A stretch of 64,000 nucleotides of DNA from Xanthomonas floridensis (GTDB lineage: Bacteria; Pseudomonadota; Gammaproteobacteria; Xanthomonadales; Xanthomonadaceae). Both the position numbers and the translations under genes were made by a program. The stretch spans positions 62,001 through 126,000 of the forward strand of contig NZ_LXNG01000058.1 in assembly GCF_001642575.1 (NCBI RefSeq). The letters are read 5' to 3'. The notes below the pieces were generated by a model that did no database searches, had not been told where the DNA came from, and saw only the letters and a list, made by a program, of their open reading frames with translations. Positions 35,430-44,653 of the stretch are shown here, in pieces (within the stretch, counting starts at the first letter, position 1; each line of letters opens with the position of its first letter).

Positions 35430-35903
35430 ATGAAGTTGCTGCCGTCCTGCCTGTTTGCCGCCATGCTGGCCCTGAGCGCCTGCGCGACCACGCCTGCCAG
35501 TGCACCGGCCTCGACCACCGCCAGTCTGCAGGGCGATGCGGCGCGGCCGGCGGCGGCGCACGGCTGGGTGCGTAGCGAACTGTACTTCGGCGTAGGCGAG
35601 GAAACCGGCCCGGCGGATCGCCCGCAGACCCGCACCATCGGCGAAGCGCAGTGGCGCGCGTTCCTTGACAAGGAGGTGACCCCGCGCTTCCCCGATGGGC
35701 TGACCGTGTTCGATGCCTACGGCCAGTGGCTGTTTCGCGGCGCCAAGGAGCCGAACCGGCTGGGCACCAAGGTGTTGGTGATCCTGCATGAAGACACTCC
35801 GCAGCGGCGCAACGATATCGAGGCGATCCGGCTGGCCTGGAAGCAGGCCACCGGGCACCAGTCGGTCCTGTGGTCGCGGCAGCCGGTGGAAGTGTCGTTC
35901 TGA
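35430..35903 (+). CDS. DUF3574 lipoprotein
   Basis: A 157-residue predicted lipoprotein. The signal peptide ends in the lipobox LSAC (Cys at about 20). The mature part has WVRSELYFGVGEE, FLDKEVTPRFPDGLTVFDAYGQW and KVLVILHEDTPQRRNDIEAIRLAWKQ, which match the DUF3574 family of unknown function. The ATG at 35430 gives a normal signal peptide. It is transcribed away from the TonB receptor. Confidence 0.85.
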   Translation: MKLLPSCLFAAMLALSACATTPASAPASTTASLQGDAARPAAAHGWVRSELYFGVGEETGPADRPQTRTIGEAQWRAFLDKEVTPRFPDGLTVFDAYGQWLFRGAKEPNRLGTKVLVILHEDTPQRRNDIEAIRLAWKQATGHQSVLWSRQPVEVSF

Positions 35904-35962
35904 GCACGGTTCCGGCAGGCCGCGCCGTCCGTACCGTGTTGCGCCGCCGGCAGGCTTGGCGC

Positions 35963-36805
35963 ATGCGCACGATGGCGTTCGGCCTTGCGATGGCAGCGGG
36001 ATTGCTGCCAGGTGCGGCAGCGGCGGCTGCAGTTGGCGAGGACGTGATGCTGGACGCACACACCCGGGCGCGCGCCACACTGGAGGGCACTCGCCTGCAT
36101 GTGGTGGTGCAGCCCGGCAGCCAGGAGCAATGGCTGGATGCGGACCTGGACGACGGCAATGCCACCGGCAGCGTGCACAGCGACGATTACAACTTCGACG
36201 GCTATCCGGATCTGGCGGTGACCGCGATGCTCGGACAGGTCAACGAGGCCACGCGTGTGTTTCTGTACGACTCGGCGCAGCGACGGTTTCGCCTGCTGAC
36301 GGCGCCCGCGCGGCCTGCAGTGCAGTGTGAGGGGTTCTGGAACCTGACTCCGGACCTGCAGCAGCGCAGCCTGAGCAGTTCCTGTCGTAGCGGCCCGATG
36401 TGGTACAGCGATGTCTATCGCTATGCCCCCGATGGGCGCTTGTACGTGTATACGACCCAGCAGCGCATCGAGTCGCCTGCCATCCAGGAAGTGCTGGGCC
36501 CAGGCACCGAGGACGGCATGCCGTTCTCGGTGTGGCCGCGCTTCGATGCGCACGGTGCGGTGATCGACAAGGCGATCGGGCAGAGTCTGGATGCGCCCAG
36601 GCCGGCCACGTTCCAGGTGCAGGTGCCGCGGCTGCCGTTGTATGCCACAGCCACTGCGGCGGCCACGCGGCGGTATCTGATCAAGGGCGATCGCCTGCAG
36701 GCACTGGACGTGAGCGCGGACCAATCACGGGTGCTGGTGCGTTATCGCAGTGCCAGCCACGGCGTGATCGAGGGCTGGATCCGCGCCGACGAGGCGATGC
36801 CATGA
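35963..36805 (+). CDS. Periplasmic XAC2610-like protein
   Basis: A 280-residue protein with a signal peptide (MRTMAFGLAMAAGLLPGAAAA). In the middle is DDYNFDGYPDLAV, a D-x-N-x-D-G-x-x-D calcium-loop pattern like that in XAC2610-related proteins, which in X. citri include a periplasmic inhibitor of a type IV secreted lysozyme effector. The function here is unknown. The C-terminal region (KGDRLQALDVSADQSRVLVRYRSASHGVIEGWI) resembles a small beta-rich SH3-like domain. It could be a self-protection protein or simply a periplasmic binding protein. Confidence 0.65.
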   Translation: MRTMAFGLAMAAGLLPGAAAAAAVGEDVMLDAHTRARATLEGTRLHVVVQPGSQEQWLDADLDDGNATGSVHSDDYNFDGYPDLAVTAMLGQVNEATRVFLYDSAQRRFRLLTAPARPAVQCEGFWNLTPDLQQRSLSSSCRSGPMWYSDVYRYAPDGRLYVYTTQQRIESPAIQEVLGPGTEDGMPFSVWPRFDAHGAVIDKAIGQSLDAPRPATFQVQVPRLPLYATATAAATRRYLIKGDRLQALDVSADQSRVLVRYRSASHGVIEGWIRADEAMP

Positions 36806-36940
36806 CGCAGTGCTGGTCCGTCGCCGCGGCAAGCGCCCGGCGCCAGCGTGGCCACTGCGGCATGCTCTGATCCACCGCAGCGCTGTCGCGCCCGGGAGGC
36901 AGCGGCTACCATCGCTCGACCCCCACGCTCCCTGGTTCTC

Positions 36941-38542
36941 ATGTCGGTTCCCTCTTCGCGTCCTGCGGCATCGCCGCGCTGGTTCGTCGCCGGCGACCTC
37001 AATGGCTTCTTCGGCCTGGTGGTCGACAACCTTTCCATCCTGGGCTTCATTGCGATGGCGCTGGTGGGCATCTTCCAGTTTCCCGCCGAGGTGGTGTTCG
37101 GGCGGATGTTCCCCGGCACTGCGTTCGGGGTGCTGGTGGGCAACCTGCTCTACACCTTGATGGCGCGGCGGCTGGCTGCACGCACCGGGCGCGACGATGT
37201 CACCGCGATGCCCCTGGGCCTGGATGCGCCCACCAGCATCGGCATGGCGCTGCTGGTGCTGGGCCCGGCGTTTGCGGGCTTCAAGGCACAGGGGCTGGAC
37301 CCGCAGGCCGCCGCACTGGCCACCTGGAAACTCGGCATGGCCGCACTGGTGGTGATGGGCCTGCTCAAGCTGGTGCTGTCGTTCGTGGGCGAGGCGGTGA
37401 CGCGCGCGCTGCCGCGTGCGGCCTTGCTCGGCTCCATCGCCGGCATTGCGCTGGTACTGATGGGTCTGCTGCCGTTGCTGGAAACCCTGCGCTCGCCGGT
37501 GGCCGGCTTCGTTACGTTGGGCCTGCTGCTGTACGTGTTGCTGGCCAAGGGCCGCCTGCCGACCAAATTGCCGGGCGTGCTGGTGGCGTTCGTGATCGGC
37601 ACTGCGTTGTACTACGGGCTCGGCCTGGCCGGGCTGGGCGCGCCGGGCTTCGCCGTGCCGGCCTGGACGCCGCCGCAGATCGTGCTGCCGCTGCCGAACC
37701 TGGGATTCATCGATGGATTGCCGGCCACGGTGGCGTATCTGCCATTGCTGCTGCCATTCGGCCTGTTGATGGTGGTGGGCGGCATCAACGTCAGCGAGAG
37801 CGCACGCGCAGCCGGCGACGATTACCGCACCCGCGACATCCTGCTGGTGGAAGCCTTCGCCACATTGGTGGCCGGTGTCTGCGGCGGCGTGGCGCAGACC
37901 ACGCCCTACATCGGCCAGCCCGCGTACAAGCACATGGGCGCGCGCACCGGCTATACGTTGCTGACAGGGTTGTTTGTCGGCCTCGGCGGCATGTTGGGCG
38001 TGATCAGCGGGTTGGTGCAGTGGCTGCCGCTGGCGGTGCTGGCACCGATCATCGTGTACGTGTCGATCGACATCACCACGCAGGCGTTCCAGGCCACGCC
38101 CAAACAGCATGCCGGCGCCATGGTGCTGGGGTTCCTGCCATCGGTGGCTTACCTGCTGACCATCAAGGCGCCGGGCTGGATCGCGCAGGATCAACTGGTG
38201 GCGCTGACCACGCAGGTGGATGGACATGGCCTGCCGGAACTGGCAGTGATCTTTGCGCTGGGCAACGGCTTCATCATCACTGCGATGCTGTGGATCGCCA
38301 CGGTGGCGGCGATGATCGATGGCAGGTTGCGGCGCGGCGCAGTGTTTTTGTTGGTCGCCGCGGGGCTGACCCTGTTCGGGTTGATCCACTCGGTAGACCC
38401 GCGTGGCGGCATCTATCTGCCCTGGTCGCTGCAGGGGCTGGCGCGGGTGATCAGCTGGCAGTTCGTCGGCGCCTATGTCGCGCTGGCAGTGACCTTGTTA
38501 TTGCTGTCGCTGCTGCCGGCGCGCAAGCAGGCTGTGCAATGA
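36941..38542 (+). CDS. NCS2-type (xanthine/uracil family) permease
   Basis: A 533-residue inner-membrane protein with about 12-14 hydrophobic helices. The N-terminus FVAGDLNGFFGLVVDNLSILGF and the segment MPLGLDAPTSIGMALL suit the nucleobase:cation symporter-2 superfamily, as does GINVSESARAAGDDYRTRDILLVEA. Its substrate is not evident; purines, pyrimidines or related anions are possible. The last bases overlap the next gene by ATGA (38539), so the two are translationally coupled. Confidence 0.8.
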   Translation: MSVPSSRPAASPRWFVAGDLNGFFGLVVDNLSILGFIAMALVGIFQFPAEVVFGRMFPGTAFGVLVGNLLYTLMARRLAARTGRDDVTAMPLGLDAPTSIGMALLVLGPAFAGFKAQGLDPQAAALATWKLGMAALVVMGLLKLVLSFVGEAVTRALPRAALLGSIAGIALVLMGLLPLLETLRSPVAGFVTLGLLLYVLLAKGRLPTKLPGVLVAFVIGTALYYGLGLAGLGAPGFAVPAWTPPQIVLPLPNLGFIDGLPATVAYLPLLLPFGLLMVVGGINVSESARAAGDDYRTRDILLVEAFATLVAGVCGGVAQTTPYIGQPAYKHMGARTGYTLLTGLFVGLGGMLGVISGLVQWLPLAVLAPIIVYVSIDITTQAFQATPKQHAGAMVLGFLPSVAYLLTIKAPGWIAQDQLVALTTQVDGHGLPELAVIFALGNGFIITAMLWIATVAAMIDGRLRRGAVFLLVAAGLTLFGLIHSVDPRGGIYLPWSLQGLARVISWQFVGAYVALAVTLLLLSLLPARKQAVQ

Positions 38543-39708
38543 CACGCCGATCATGCGCGCTGCAGTGGTTGCTTGGCGCTGCGTTGGTACTGGGTGCCAG
38601 CCATGCGTGGGCAGCCTCGTTCGACTGCAAGCGGGCGAGCACACCGGTAGAAAAACGCCTGTGCGCGGTGCCGGCGCTTGACCTGCTGGACGAGCAGCTG
38701 GACGAGAGCTACCAGGAGCTGGTGCAGACCACGCCGCGCACCGCAGTGGCCGGCGTGCGTGATCAGCAACGCGCCTGGCTGCGGCAGCGCAATGCCTGCG
38801 CGCAGGATGCCAAGCCGGACGACTGTCTGCAGCGCAGCCTCACCACCAGGGCCGATGTGCTGACCAAGGCCCTCACCGCCCAGCAACAGGTGTTGGACCG
38901 CAGCATTGCCGGCATTCCCGCCAAGCCTGCCGAGGCGGCGCGCCAGTTGCAGGCTTACGACGCTCCGCTGGCGTCGGCGTGGCTGGCGTATTTGCATCAG
39001 TTCGTGCCGGCTGCCGGCGTGGATGACGCACTGGCGACGGCGCGCTTCGATAGCGCGCGTAAGGCCTTGCGCAAGGTCGACGATTTTGCTGTTTCGCTGC
39101 TGGACGATGCCGCGGCAGGCCCTGATGCGCAGGATCCCAACAAGGTGCTCCTGCTGCTGCGCATGTGGATCGAGCGCGATGGCAGCGGCAACCGCCCCTA
39201 CGTGCATTGCTTCATCTTCGCGGCGTTGGGCGAGCCGGCGTACGAGGCATTCGGGCCGTTGTACGGATCCACGCGCGACTCGTTCGCCCCGGTCTGCGAG
39301 GCGCCGGGCGGGCTGTTTGCGCTGCCCAGCTGGAAGCAGCTGGACGATGGTTTCGATTCCTTGATCGAAGCCTTGAGCAAGGACGCCGGCACCATCCGCT
39401 ATGCCAGTTACGCCGAGTGGCGGGTAATTGCGCTGCGTGCATCGGTGTCGCCGCTGCTGTATCTGCAACCGGCCTTGCGCAAGCGCTACGGAGATGACCC
39501 CGACAAGGCGATTGCCGCCTGGAGGGGCGATGACGGTGATTGGCCCGCCGCAGATCGCAAGGCGGTGCGCGCGCTGCTGCCGAACGTGCGCGCAGATACC
39601 GCCGCATGGCTGGTGCGCGAAAAGCGCTTGCCGGAAAAACAGGCCCATGAGGCGGCTGCTGCGATCGTCGCGGCCTGGGTGAATGCGCGGCTGAACTTCG
39701 CCGGTTGA
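38539..39708 (+). CDS. Secreted protein with N-terminal LprI-like domain
   Basis: A 389-residue exported protein. The signal peptide MTRRSCALQWLLGAALVLGASHAWA is followed by an LprI/DUF1311-type module: SFDCKRASTPVEKRLC with two cysteines, a helix LDLLDEQLDESYQEL, and RDQQRAWLRQRNACA. LprI of mycobacteria inhibits lysozyme, but many homologues have no known role. The rest (about 120-389) has no domain I recognise. It is coupled to the upstream permease gene by an ATGA overlap, so the pair may act together, but I cannot say how. Confidence 0.7.
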   Translation: MTRRSCALQWLLGAALVLGASHAWAASFDCKRASTPVEKRLCAVPALDLLDEQLDESYQELVQTTPRTAVAGVRDQQRAWLRQRNACAQDAKPDDCLQRSLTTRADVLTKALTAQQQVLDRSIAGIPAKPAEAARQLQAYDAPLASAWLAYLHQFVPAAGVDDALATARFDSARKALRKVDDFAVSLLDDAAAGPDAQDPNKVLLLLRMWIERDGSGNRPYVHCFIFAALGEPAYEAFGPLYGSTRDSFAPVCEAPGGLFALPSWKQLDDGFDSLIEALSKDAGTIRYASYAEWRVIALRASVSPLLYLQPALRKRYGDDPDKAIAAWRGDDGDWPAADRKAVRALLPNVRADTAAWLVREKRLPEKQAHEAAAAIVAAWVNARLNFAG

Positions 39709-39971
39709 AGGCAGGGCGAATGGCCTGGTGCTTCGCCTCGTGCGCCATTGCTTCGGATTGCACGGTAGAGCATGTGTTGGGATGCCTGCCTAAGAGCGGG
39801 CGTTCCGCGCGTTCGGATGGAGCGCCCCTGCGGAATTGGCGAGACGTTTACGGCGCTCATGCGCGCCGCGTTGCCATGCTCGCGACGATGAATGCGCTGC
39901 GGCGGCAGATCGATGGAACCCTTGCAACATCCGATGGTCATACCCTGGATGTTGTCGATGCAAGGAGTTCC

Positions 39972-40790
39972 ATGATGCAAACCAATCCGTCGCGCTGGCC
40001 GTGGCTATTGGCCGTGCCATTGATTGCCGGCGCCGCCTGGTGGCTGTTCAGCGGGCCACGCGAGACATCGGGCGCGCTGCCTGCACCCATCAGCCAAACT
40101 GCCAACGCCGTGGCTGCTGCGGTCGCTCCATCGCCTCCCACCCCCGCCGCGCCGCGACATCCGGTGCAGGCGCCATCGGCCGATGCCGCCGACGCTGCAA
40201 TTCCCGCATTGGCGCAGAGCGATGACGCCGCATGGCAGGCACTGCAGGATCTGGTATCCGACGACGCAGCACTGTCGCTCGTGTTGCGGCCGCACCTGAT
40301 CGAACGCGTGGTTGTCATGATCGACAACCTCACCCAGCCCAGCATCAGCCGCCGCGCCTTGGTGCTGCAGCCGGTCCCGGGTGAGCTGCAGGTGACCCCT
40401 GCTGCCGATCGCAGCGTCATCGATCACGCCAATGCCAGCCGCTACGCACCGTATGTCGCTGCATTCACCAGCGTGGATGCGCAGGCGATGGTGCGCAGCT
40501 ATGTGCGCTTCTACCCACTGTTTCAGCAGGCCTACGCCAACCTGGGCGCACCGGACCGTTATTTCAACGACCGCGTGATCGACGTGATCGACCACCTGTT
40601 GCGCACGCCGGACCCAACGCAGCCGGTTGCGGTGGTGCGCGATGAACGTGGCCGCTATCGCTTCGTGGACCCGGCGTTGGAAGGATTGTCGGTCGGGCAG
40701 AAGGCCATCGTGCGGCTGGGGCCACAGCAGGCGTCGGCAGTGAAGGCGCAACTGCAGCGCATTCGTGCGGCCTTGTTGCGGACGCGCTGA
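39972..40790 (+). CDS. DUF3014 membrane-anchored protein
   Basis: A 272-residue protein with one N-terminal transmembrane helix (WPWLLAVPLIAGAAWWLF), a Pro/Ala-rich linker (about 35-80) and a DUF3014-type domain (DDAALSLVLRPHLIERVVVMIDNL, YVRFYPLFQQAYANLG, YFNDRVIDVIDHLL). AAGGAG at 39962-39967 supports a start at 39972 or at the adjacent in-frame ATG at 39975. Function is unknown. The 260 bp to the upstream gene holds nothing I can identify except likely promoter sequence. Confidence 0.8.
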   Translation: MMQTNPSRWPWLLAVPLIAGAAWWLFSGPRETSGALPAPISQTANAVAAAVAPSPPTPAAPRHPVQAPSADAADAAIPALAQSDDAAWQALQDLVSDDAALSLVLRPHLIERVVVMIDNLTQPSISRRALVLQPVPGELQVTPAADRSVIDHANASRYAPYVAAFTSVDAQAMVRSYVRFYPLFQQAYANLGAPDRYFNDRVIDVIDHLLRTPDPTQPVAVVRDERGRYRFVDPALEGLSVGQKAIVRLGPQQASAVKAQLQRIRAALLRTR

Positions 40791-41009
40791 TCCAGCGTCC
40801 GGCCGTGGGTTCGATCTGCGCGCCTGCGGTCATGCAGGCGCGTCTGTGGCCGCACGTGACATCGGCCGCATCGCTACAGGCAGGCGACGCCCGATGGATC
40901 AGCTGGGCACGCGATTCGCAGGAGCGCAGCCTTTCAGGCGCGTCGCGCAAGCCGCTGCTTGGCCGGTGACGCTGCGGCCGAACGCTGCCGCATGTTCCCA
41001 TGCCAGTGC

Positions 41010-41717
41010 CTACGCAGCATCAAGCTCCGGATAGTGGCGGAAGATGCCGTTGGTGTTGAACGCCACGCGCCGTTCGGAGGCGAGGTAGGCGGTGATCCGT
41101 GGGCGTGCTGCCACACGCTGTTGTACTCCACGCAGACCCGGGATGTCTGTCGCCAACGTCGCCATCCGCTTCGGGAACATGTAGCCCAGCCCGCTGAGCA
41201 GCTGAAACAGCGACAGATCCACGTACGAGTGCACGCCCAACGCAGAGGTCCCGCCAGCCTGCTGCACCACCTGCTCGAAATAGCCGAGAAACTTTGGCAG
41301 ACGCTTGTTGCGCAGATCTTCGGCACGTTTGGCGGCTTCGGCTTTCTGGTCCTCGTAGTACAGGCCGGTGGCGATCGGATGATGGGTGTCGTGTACCTCT
41401 GCCACCAGATCGGCGATGGTCATTTGCAGTTGCAGCGCCTGCAGGCGCTGCGCGTCGCCATCGGGGACCAGCTGCAGCGACGGACCCAGAAAATGCAGGA
41501 TCGCTGCCACCTGCGCCACCACGACATCGCCTGCCTGCAGGAAGGGCGGGGCAAACGGCTGCGCGCCGGGCTGCTTGCCCTCCATGAAGGGAGTCATGAC
41601 GTCGTCGCCCTCGACACGCGCCACATCGGTGTAGGCAGCACCGGCATCTTCCAGGGCCAGGCGCACGAATTCGCCGCGGCCCTGCAGGCCGGTCCAGTAA
41701 TAGAGCTGATAGTGCAT
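41010..41717 (-). CDS. Glutathione S-transferase
   Basis: A 235-residue cytosolic GST. The N-terminal thioredoxin-like domain begins MHYQLYYWTGLQGRGEFVRLALEDAG, with the catalytic Tyr probably in LYYW, and has the SNAIL-type site replaced by VVAQVAAILHFL. The C-terminal helical domain contains VHSYVDLSLFQLLSGLGYMFP. This resembles the sigma-like or eukaryotic-type GST group. Substrate unknown. The 220 bp between DUF3014 and this convergent gene has no recognised terminator. Confidence 0.85.
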   Translation of the reverse strand: MHYQLYYWTGLQGRGEFVRLALEDAGAAYTDVARVEGDDVMTPFMEGKQPGAQPFAPPFLQAGDVVVAQVAAILHFLGPSLQLVPDGDAQRLQALQLQMTIADLVAEVHDTHHPIATGLYYEDQKAEAAKRAEDLRNKRLPKFLGYFEQVVQQAGGTSALGVHSYVDLSLFQLLSGLGYMFPKRMATLATDIPGLRGVQQRVAARPRITAYLASERRVAFNTNGIFRHYPELDAA

Positions 41718-41762
41718 GCGCGACTCCGCGGTGGGGGTCGCTGCAGCGTAGGGAAGACGTGG

Positions 41763-42071
41763 CTAGGCGGGCGTGATCGAGGTGTCAGCAGCCTGTGACC
41801 CAGCGATGGCGTGCGGCTGCGTCAACAGCCAATCCAGCTTGCGCGCGCGCGGCTGCCGCTTGAGTGTGCACTCGGCGCGCGAGGCGCTGGCACGGTCCGG
41901 ATACGGGTGGCTGGCCAGCAATTGCAATGGCGGGTTGGCGCGTGTGTAACGCGCACCGGTGCCACGCAGATGCGCCTGAAAGCGCCGCTCCAGGTCATTG
42001 GTGATTCCGGCGTAATAGCTGCCATTGCGACACAGCAGCAGATAGAGATACCAGGGCTTGGGTGCATCCAT
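41763..42071 (-). CDS. GIY-YIG nuclease family protein
   Basis: A 102-residue protein with the GIY-YIG fold. The motif appears as [20 protein letters not shown], with YLY and YAG in place of GIY and [22 protein letters not shown] supplies the catalytic-type Arg, and [15 protein letters not shown] the expected Glu. This is the short YhbQ-like group of presumed endonucleases of unknown role. I chose ATG 42071 (MDAPKPW); longer frames upstream enter the divergent promoter region. Confidence 0.87.
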   Translation of the reverse strand: MDAPKPWYLYLLLCRNGSYYAGITNDLERRFQAHLRGTGARYTRANPPLQLLASHPYPDRASASRAECTLKRQPRARKLDWLLTQPHAIAGSQAADTSITPA

Positions 42072-42330
42072 CCGCGCATTATCGCCCTTCGGTGAAGCAT
42101 GCGCTGGGTTCGCGGCGGTGACTGCCCGGCGGCGCCTGCGGTCAACTCCGCACTGCCGGGGTGAATAAGCACCCAAACATTGGTTATTTGACGCTTGCAG
42201 CGTGTGCAAACAGCATGCCGTAGCACCACGCACGCTTGAGATGGCTTCGCCGTTGCCGGCCATCTCAGGGTGCTGGATCGGCCTGCAGCTTCGCCTCCCA
42301 TACCGGCCACCGCCAGACAAAAGGACCTAC

Positions 42331-44586
42331 ATGCCCGTGCACCACCGGCTTCCTGCAAGGAGCGCCTCTGCATCGATGGTGTTTGGAAAGCCGCAGGTGC
42401 TGGCGTGGAGCCTGGCCCTGGCATGTGCACCGGCCTTCGCCGATGACGTAGGCGAGGCCGCTGCTGCACCGAAGGGAGCCGCACAGACCTTGGGTGCGGT
42501 GAAGGTCACCGCCACGCGCCGCGAAACCACCTTGCAGCAGGTGCCGGTGGCGGTTTCGGTCGTGCAGGGCCAGAGTCTGGAGCGCGAGAATCGCAACAGC
42601 GTGGCCGATCTGCCGGCCCTGGTGCCCAGCCTGACGTTCCGCACCGGTGCCTCCAACAAGGACACCTCGCTGTTCCTGCGTGGCGTGGGCACCATCTCCA
42701 CCTCCCCGGGCGTGGAGCCCAGCGTGGCCACGGTGATCGATGGCGTGGTGCTGGGCCGTCCCGGCCAGGCCACCCTGGATCTGCTGGATGTCGAACGCAT
42801 CGAAGTCCTGCGCGGGCCGCAGGGCACCCTGTTCGGCAAGAACGCATCGGCCGGCGTGCTCAATATCGTCAGCAAGCCGGCCCCGGACGTGGTTGGTGGC
42901 TACGTCGACTACGCGCACTTCGGTGGCGGCGGCGAGGACCGCGTCCGCGCCAGCGTCGGTGGCGCCCTGGTGCCGGAAATGCTGAAGGCGAACGTTTCCG
43001 CGTTGTGGGCCGACTACGGCGGCAACGTGCGTAACGTGGCCGATGGCCAGGCCGTCAACGGCTACCGGCGTGCCGGTGCGCGGCTGCGCCTGGACCTGAC
43101 CCCGACGCCGGACGTCAGCGCCACCTTGCTTGCCGACTACCTGCGCTCTCACGGCGATGCGCCCAGCGGCGTGGTGGTGGCCAGCACGCGCGCCGATTTT
43201 GCCGCCGCGCTCGCGCCGGTGCGTGCCAGTGCAGACAACCGGCAGATCAACAGTGATTACCGCACATTCCTGGACGACACCAACAAGGGCGCCTCGCTGC
43301 AGCTGGACCAGCACATTGGCGAGGTGCTGCTGACCTCGATCAGCGCGTGGCGGCAATGGGACAACACCCAGTTCCAGGATGGCGACCGCACTGCCCAGCG
43401 CAGCGCCGCGTTTCCGTCTTCGCATGACCGTGGCGACCTCGGATACACGCAGTATTCGCAGGAGCTGCGTGTGCAGACCCCGCGCGACCGTGCGGTGGAA
43501 GCCGTGGCCGGCCTGTACTACCTGCACGCGCGCAACGACGAAACCTATCGCCGCACCGTGACGACGCCAACCGCCAGCAACGTGGGCGTGGCCGATTACG
43601 CCACGCGGGCAGCCACCTATGCGGCATTCGGCGAGGCGACCTGGCATTGGCGGCCGGACCTGCGCGCCTTGCTGGGCGCGCGTGTCACCCGCGATACGCT
43701 GGAGTACCGGCACCAGCGCGTATCCAGCTCCGCCACGGCGGTCACCGGGATCCAGCCGGCGACCGCCAGCGCCGGCAGTACTACCGAAGATGGCGTGTCC
43801 GGGCGTGCCGGCCTGCAGTACGACATCGATGCGCACACCACTGGGTATCTCACCTATTCGCGCGGCTACAAGGGCCCGGCCTACAACGTATTCTTCAACA
43901 TGCAGCCGCGCGATACGCCGGCGTTGAAGCCGGAAACCTCCAACGCCTGGGAGCTGGGCCTGAAGGCGCGTGCGCTGGACGACCGGCTTAGCGCGAACGT
44001 GGCGCTGTTCCATACCGACTACGCCAATTACCAGGCCAATTTCTTCGACACCGTGGCGGGGCAGGTGGTGACCCGGCTGATCAACGCCGGGCAGGTCCGC
44101 ACGCAGGGCCTGGAGCTGGATCTGGAGTATCGGCCCACCGAGCGGCTGAGCCTGGCGTCGTCACTGGCCTATACGCAGGCCCGCATCCAGCGCTTTGCGT
44201 GCCCGGCAGCGGCGGCGGCCAACTGCAACGTCGACGGCCGGCCGCTGCCGTTTTCGCCGGACTGGAAGGGCAACCTGCGCGCGGCGTATCGCGTGCCGCT
44301 GCGTGGCAGCCTGGCGCTGGAGTTGAACGGCGATGTGAGCTGGCAGGACAGCGTGCAGTACGACCTCAGCCAGACTCCCCAGACCGTCCAGGGGCCGTAC
44401 GCGATCTGGAACGCCAGCATCGCGCTGGCCGACGACGCACATGGCTGGCGGGTGGCGGTACTGGGCCGCAATTTGGGCGACCGGGCGTATGCGCCGCTTC
44501 TGGCCAATGCCACCGGCAATGTCTACCGGCTGGTGCCGCGCGATGACCGGCGCTATGTCGGCCTGCAAGTGCACAAGGATTTCTGA
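42331..44586 (+). CDS. TonB-dependent receptor, first gene of the organosulfur cluster
   Basis: A 751-residue receptor with a signal region ending in ALACAPAFA, a TonB-box segment (LGAVKVTATRRETTLQQVPVAVSVV), a plug (VERIEVLRGPQGTLFGKNASAGVLNIVSK) and a beta-barrel ending in QVHKDF, with Phe as last residue. This type resembles siderophore-like receptors. It is followed within 70 bp by genes for a flavin monooxygenase, an aldo/keto reductase and an SsuACB importer. The order suggests it carries an organosulfur compound, such as a sulfonate or sulfate ester, across the outer membrane; this is inference. AAGGA precedes ATG 42331. Confidence 0.88.
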   Translation: MPVHHRLPARSASASMVFGKPQVLAWSLALACAPAFADDVGEAAAAPKGAAQTLGAVKVTATRRETTLQQVPVAVSVVQGQSLERENRNSVADLPALVPSLTFRTGASNKDTSLFLRGVGTISTSPGVEPSVATVIDGVVLGRPGQATLDLLDVERIEVLRGPQGTLFGKNASAGVLNIVSKPAPDVVGGYVDYAHFGGGGEDRVRASVGGALVPEMLKANVSALWADYGGNVRNVADGQAVNGYRRAGARLRLDLTPTPDVSATLLADYLRSHGDAPSGVVVASTRADFAAALAPVRASADNRQINSDYRTFLDDTNKGASLQLDQHIGEVLLTSISAWRQWDNTQFQDGDRTAQRSAAFPSSHDRGDLGYTQYSQELRVQTPRDRAVEAVAGLYYLHARNDETYRRTVTTPTASNVGVADYATRAATYAAFGEATWHWRPDLRALLGARVTRDTLEYRHQRVSSSATAVTGIQPATASAGSTTEDGVSGRAGLQYDIDAHTTGYLTYSRGYKGPAYNVFFNMQPRDTPALKPETSNAWELGLKARALDDRLSANVALFHTDYANYQANFFDTVAGQVVTRLINAGQVRTQGLELDLEYRPTERLSLASSLAYTQARIQRFACPAAAAANCNVDGRPLPFSPDWKGNLRAAYRVPLRGSLALELNGDVSWQDSVQYDLSQTPQTVQGPYAIWNASIALADDAHGWRVAVLGRNLGDRAYAPLLANATGNVYRLVPRDDRRYVGLQVHKDF

Positions 44587-44653
44587 GGATGCAGTGGATG
44601 GAGTGGCAAGACGTGTTCGATCACAGTACTTACGTGGCCTGCGGTGAGTGGCG

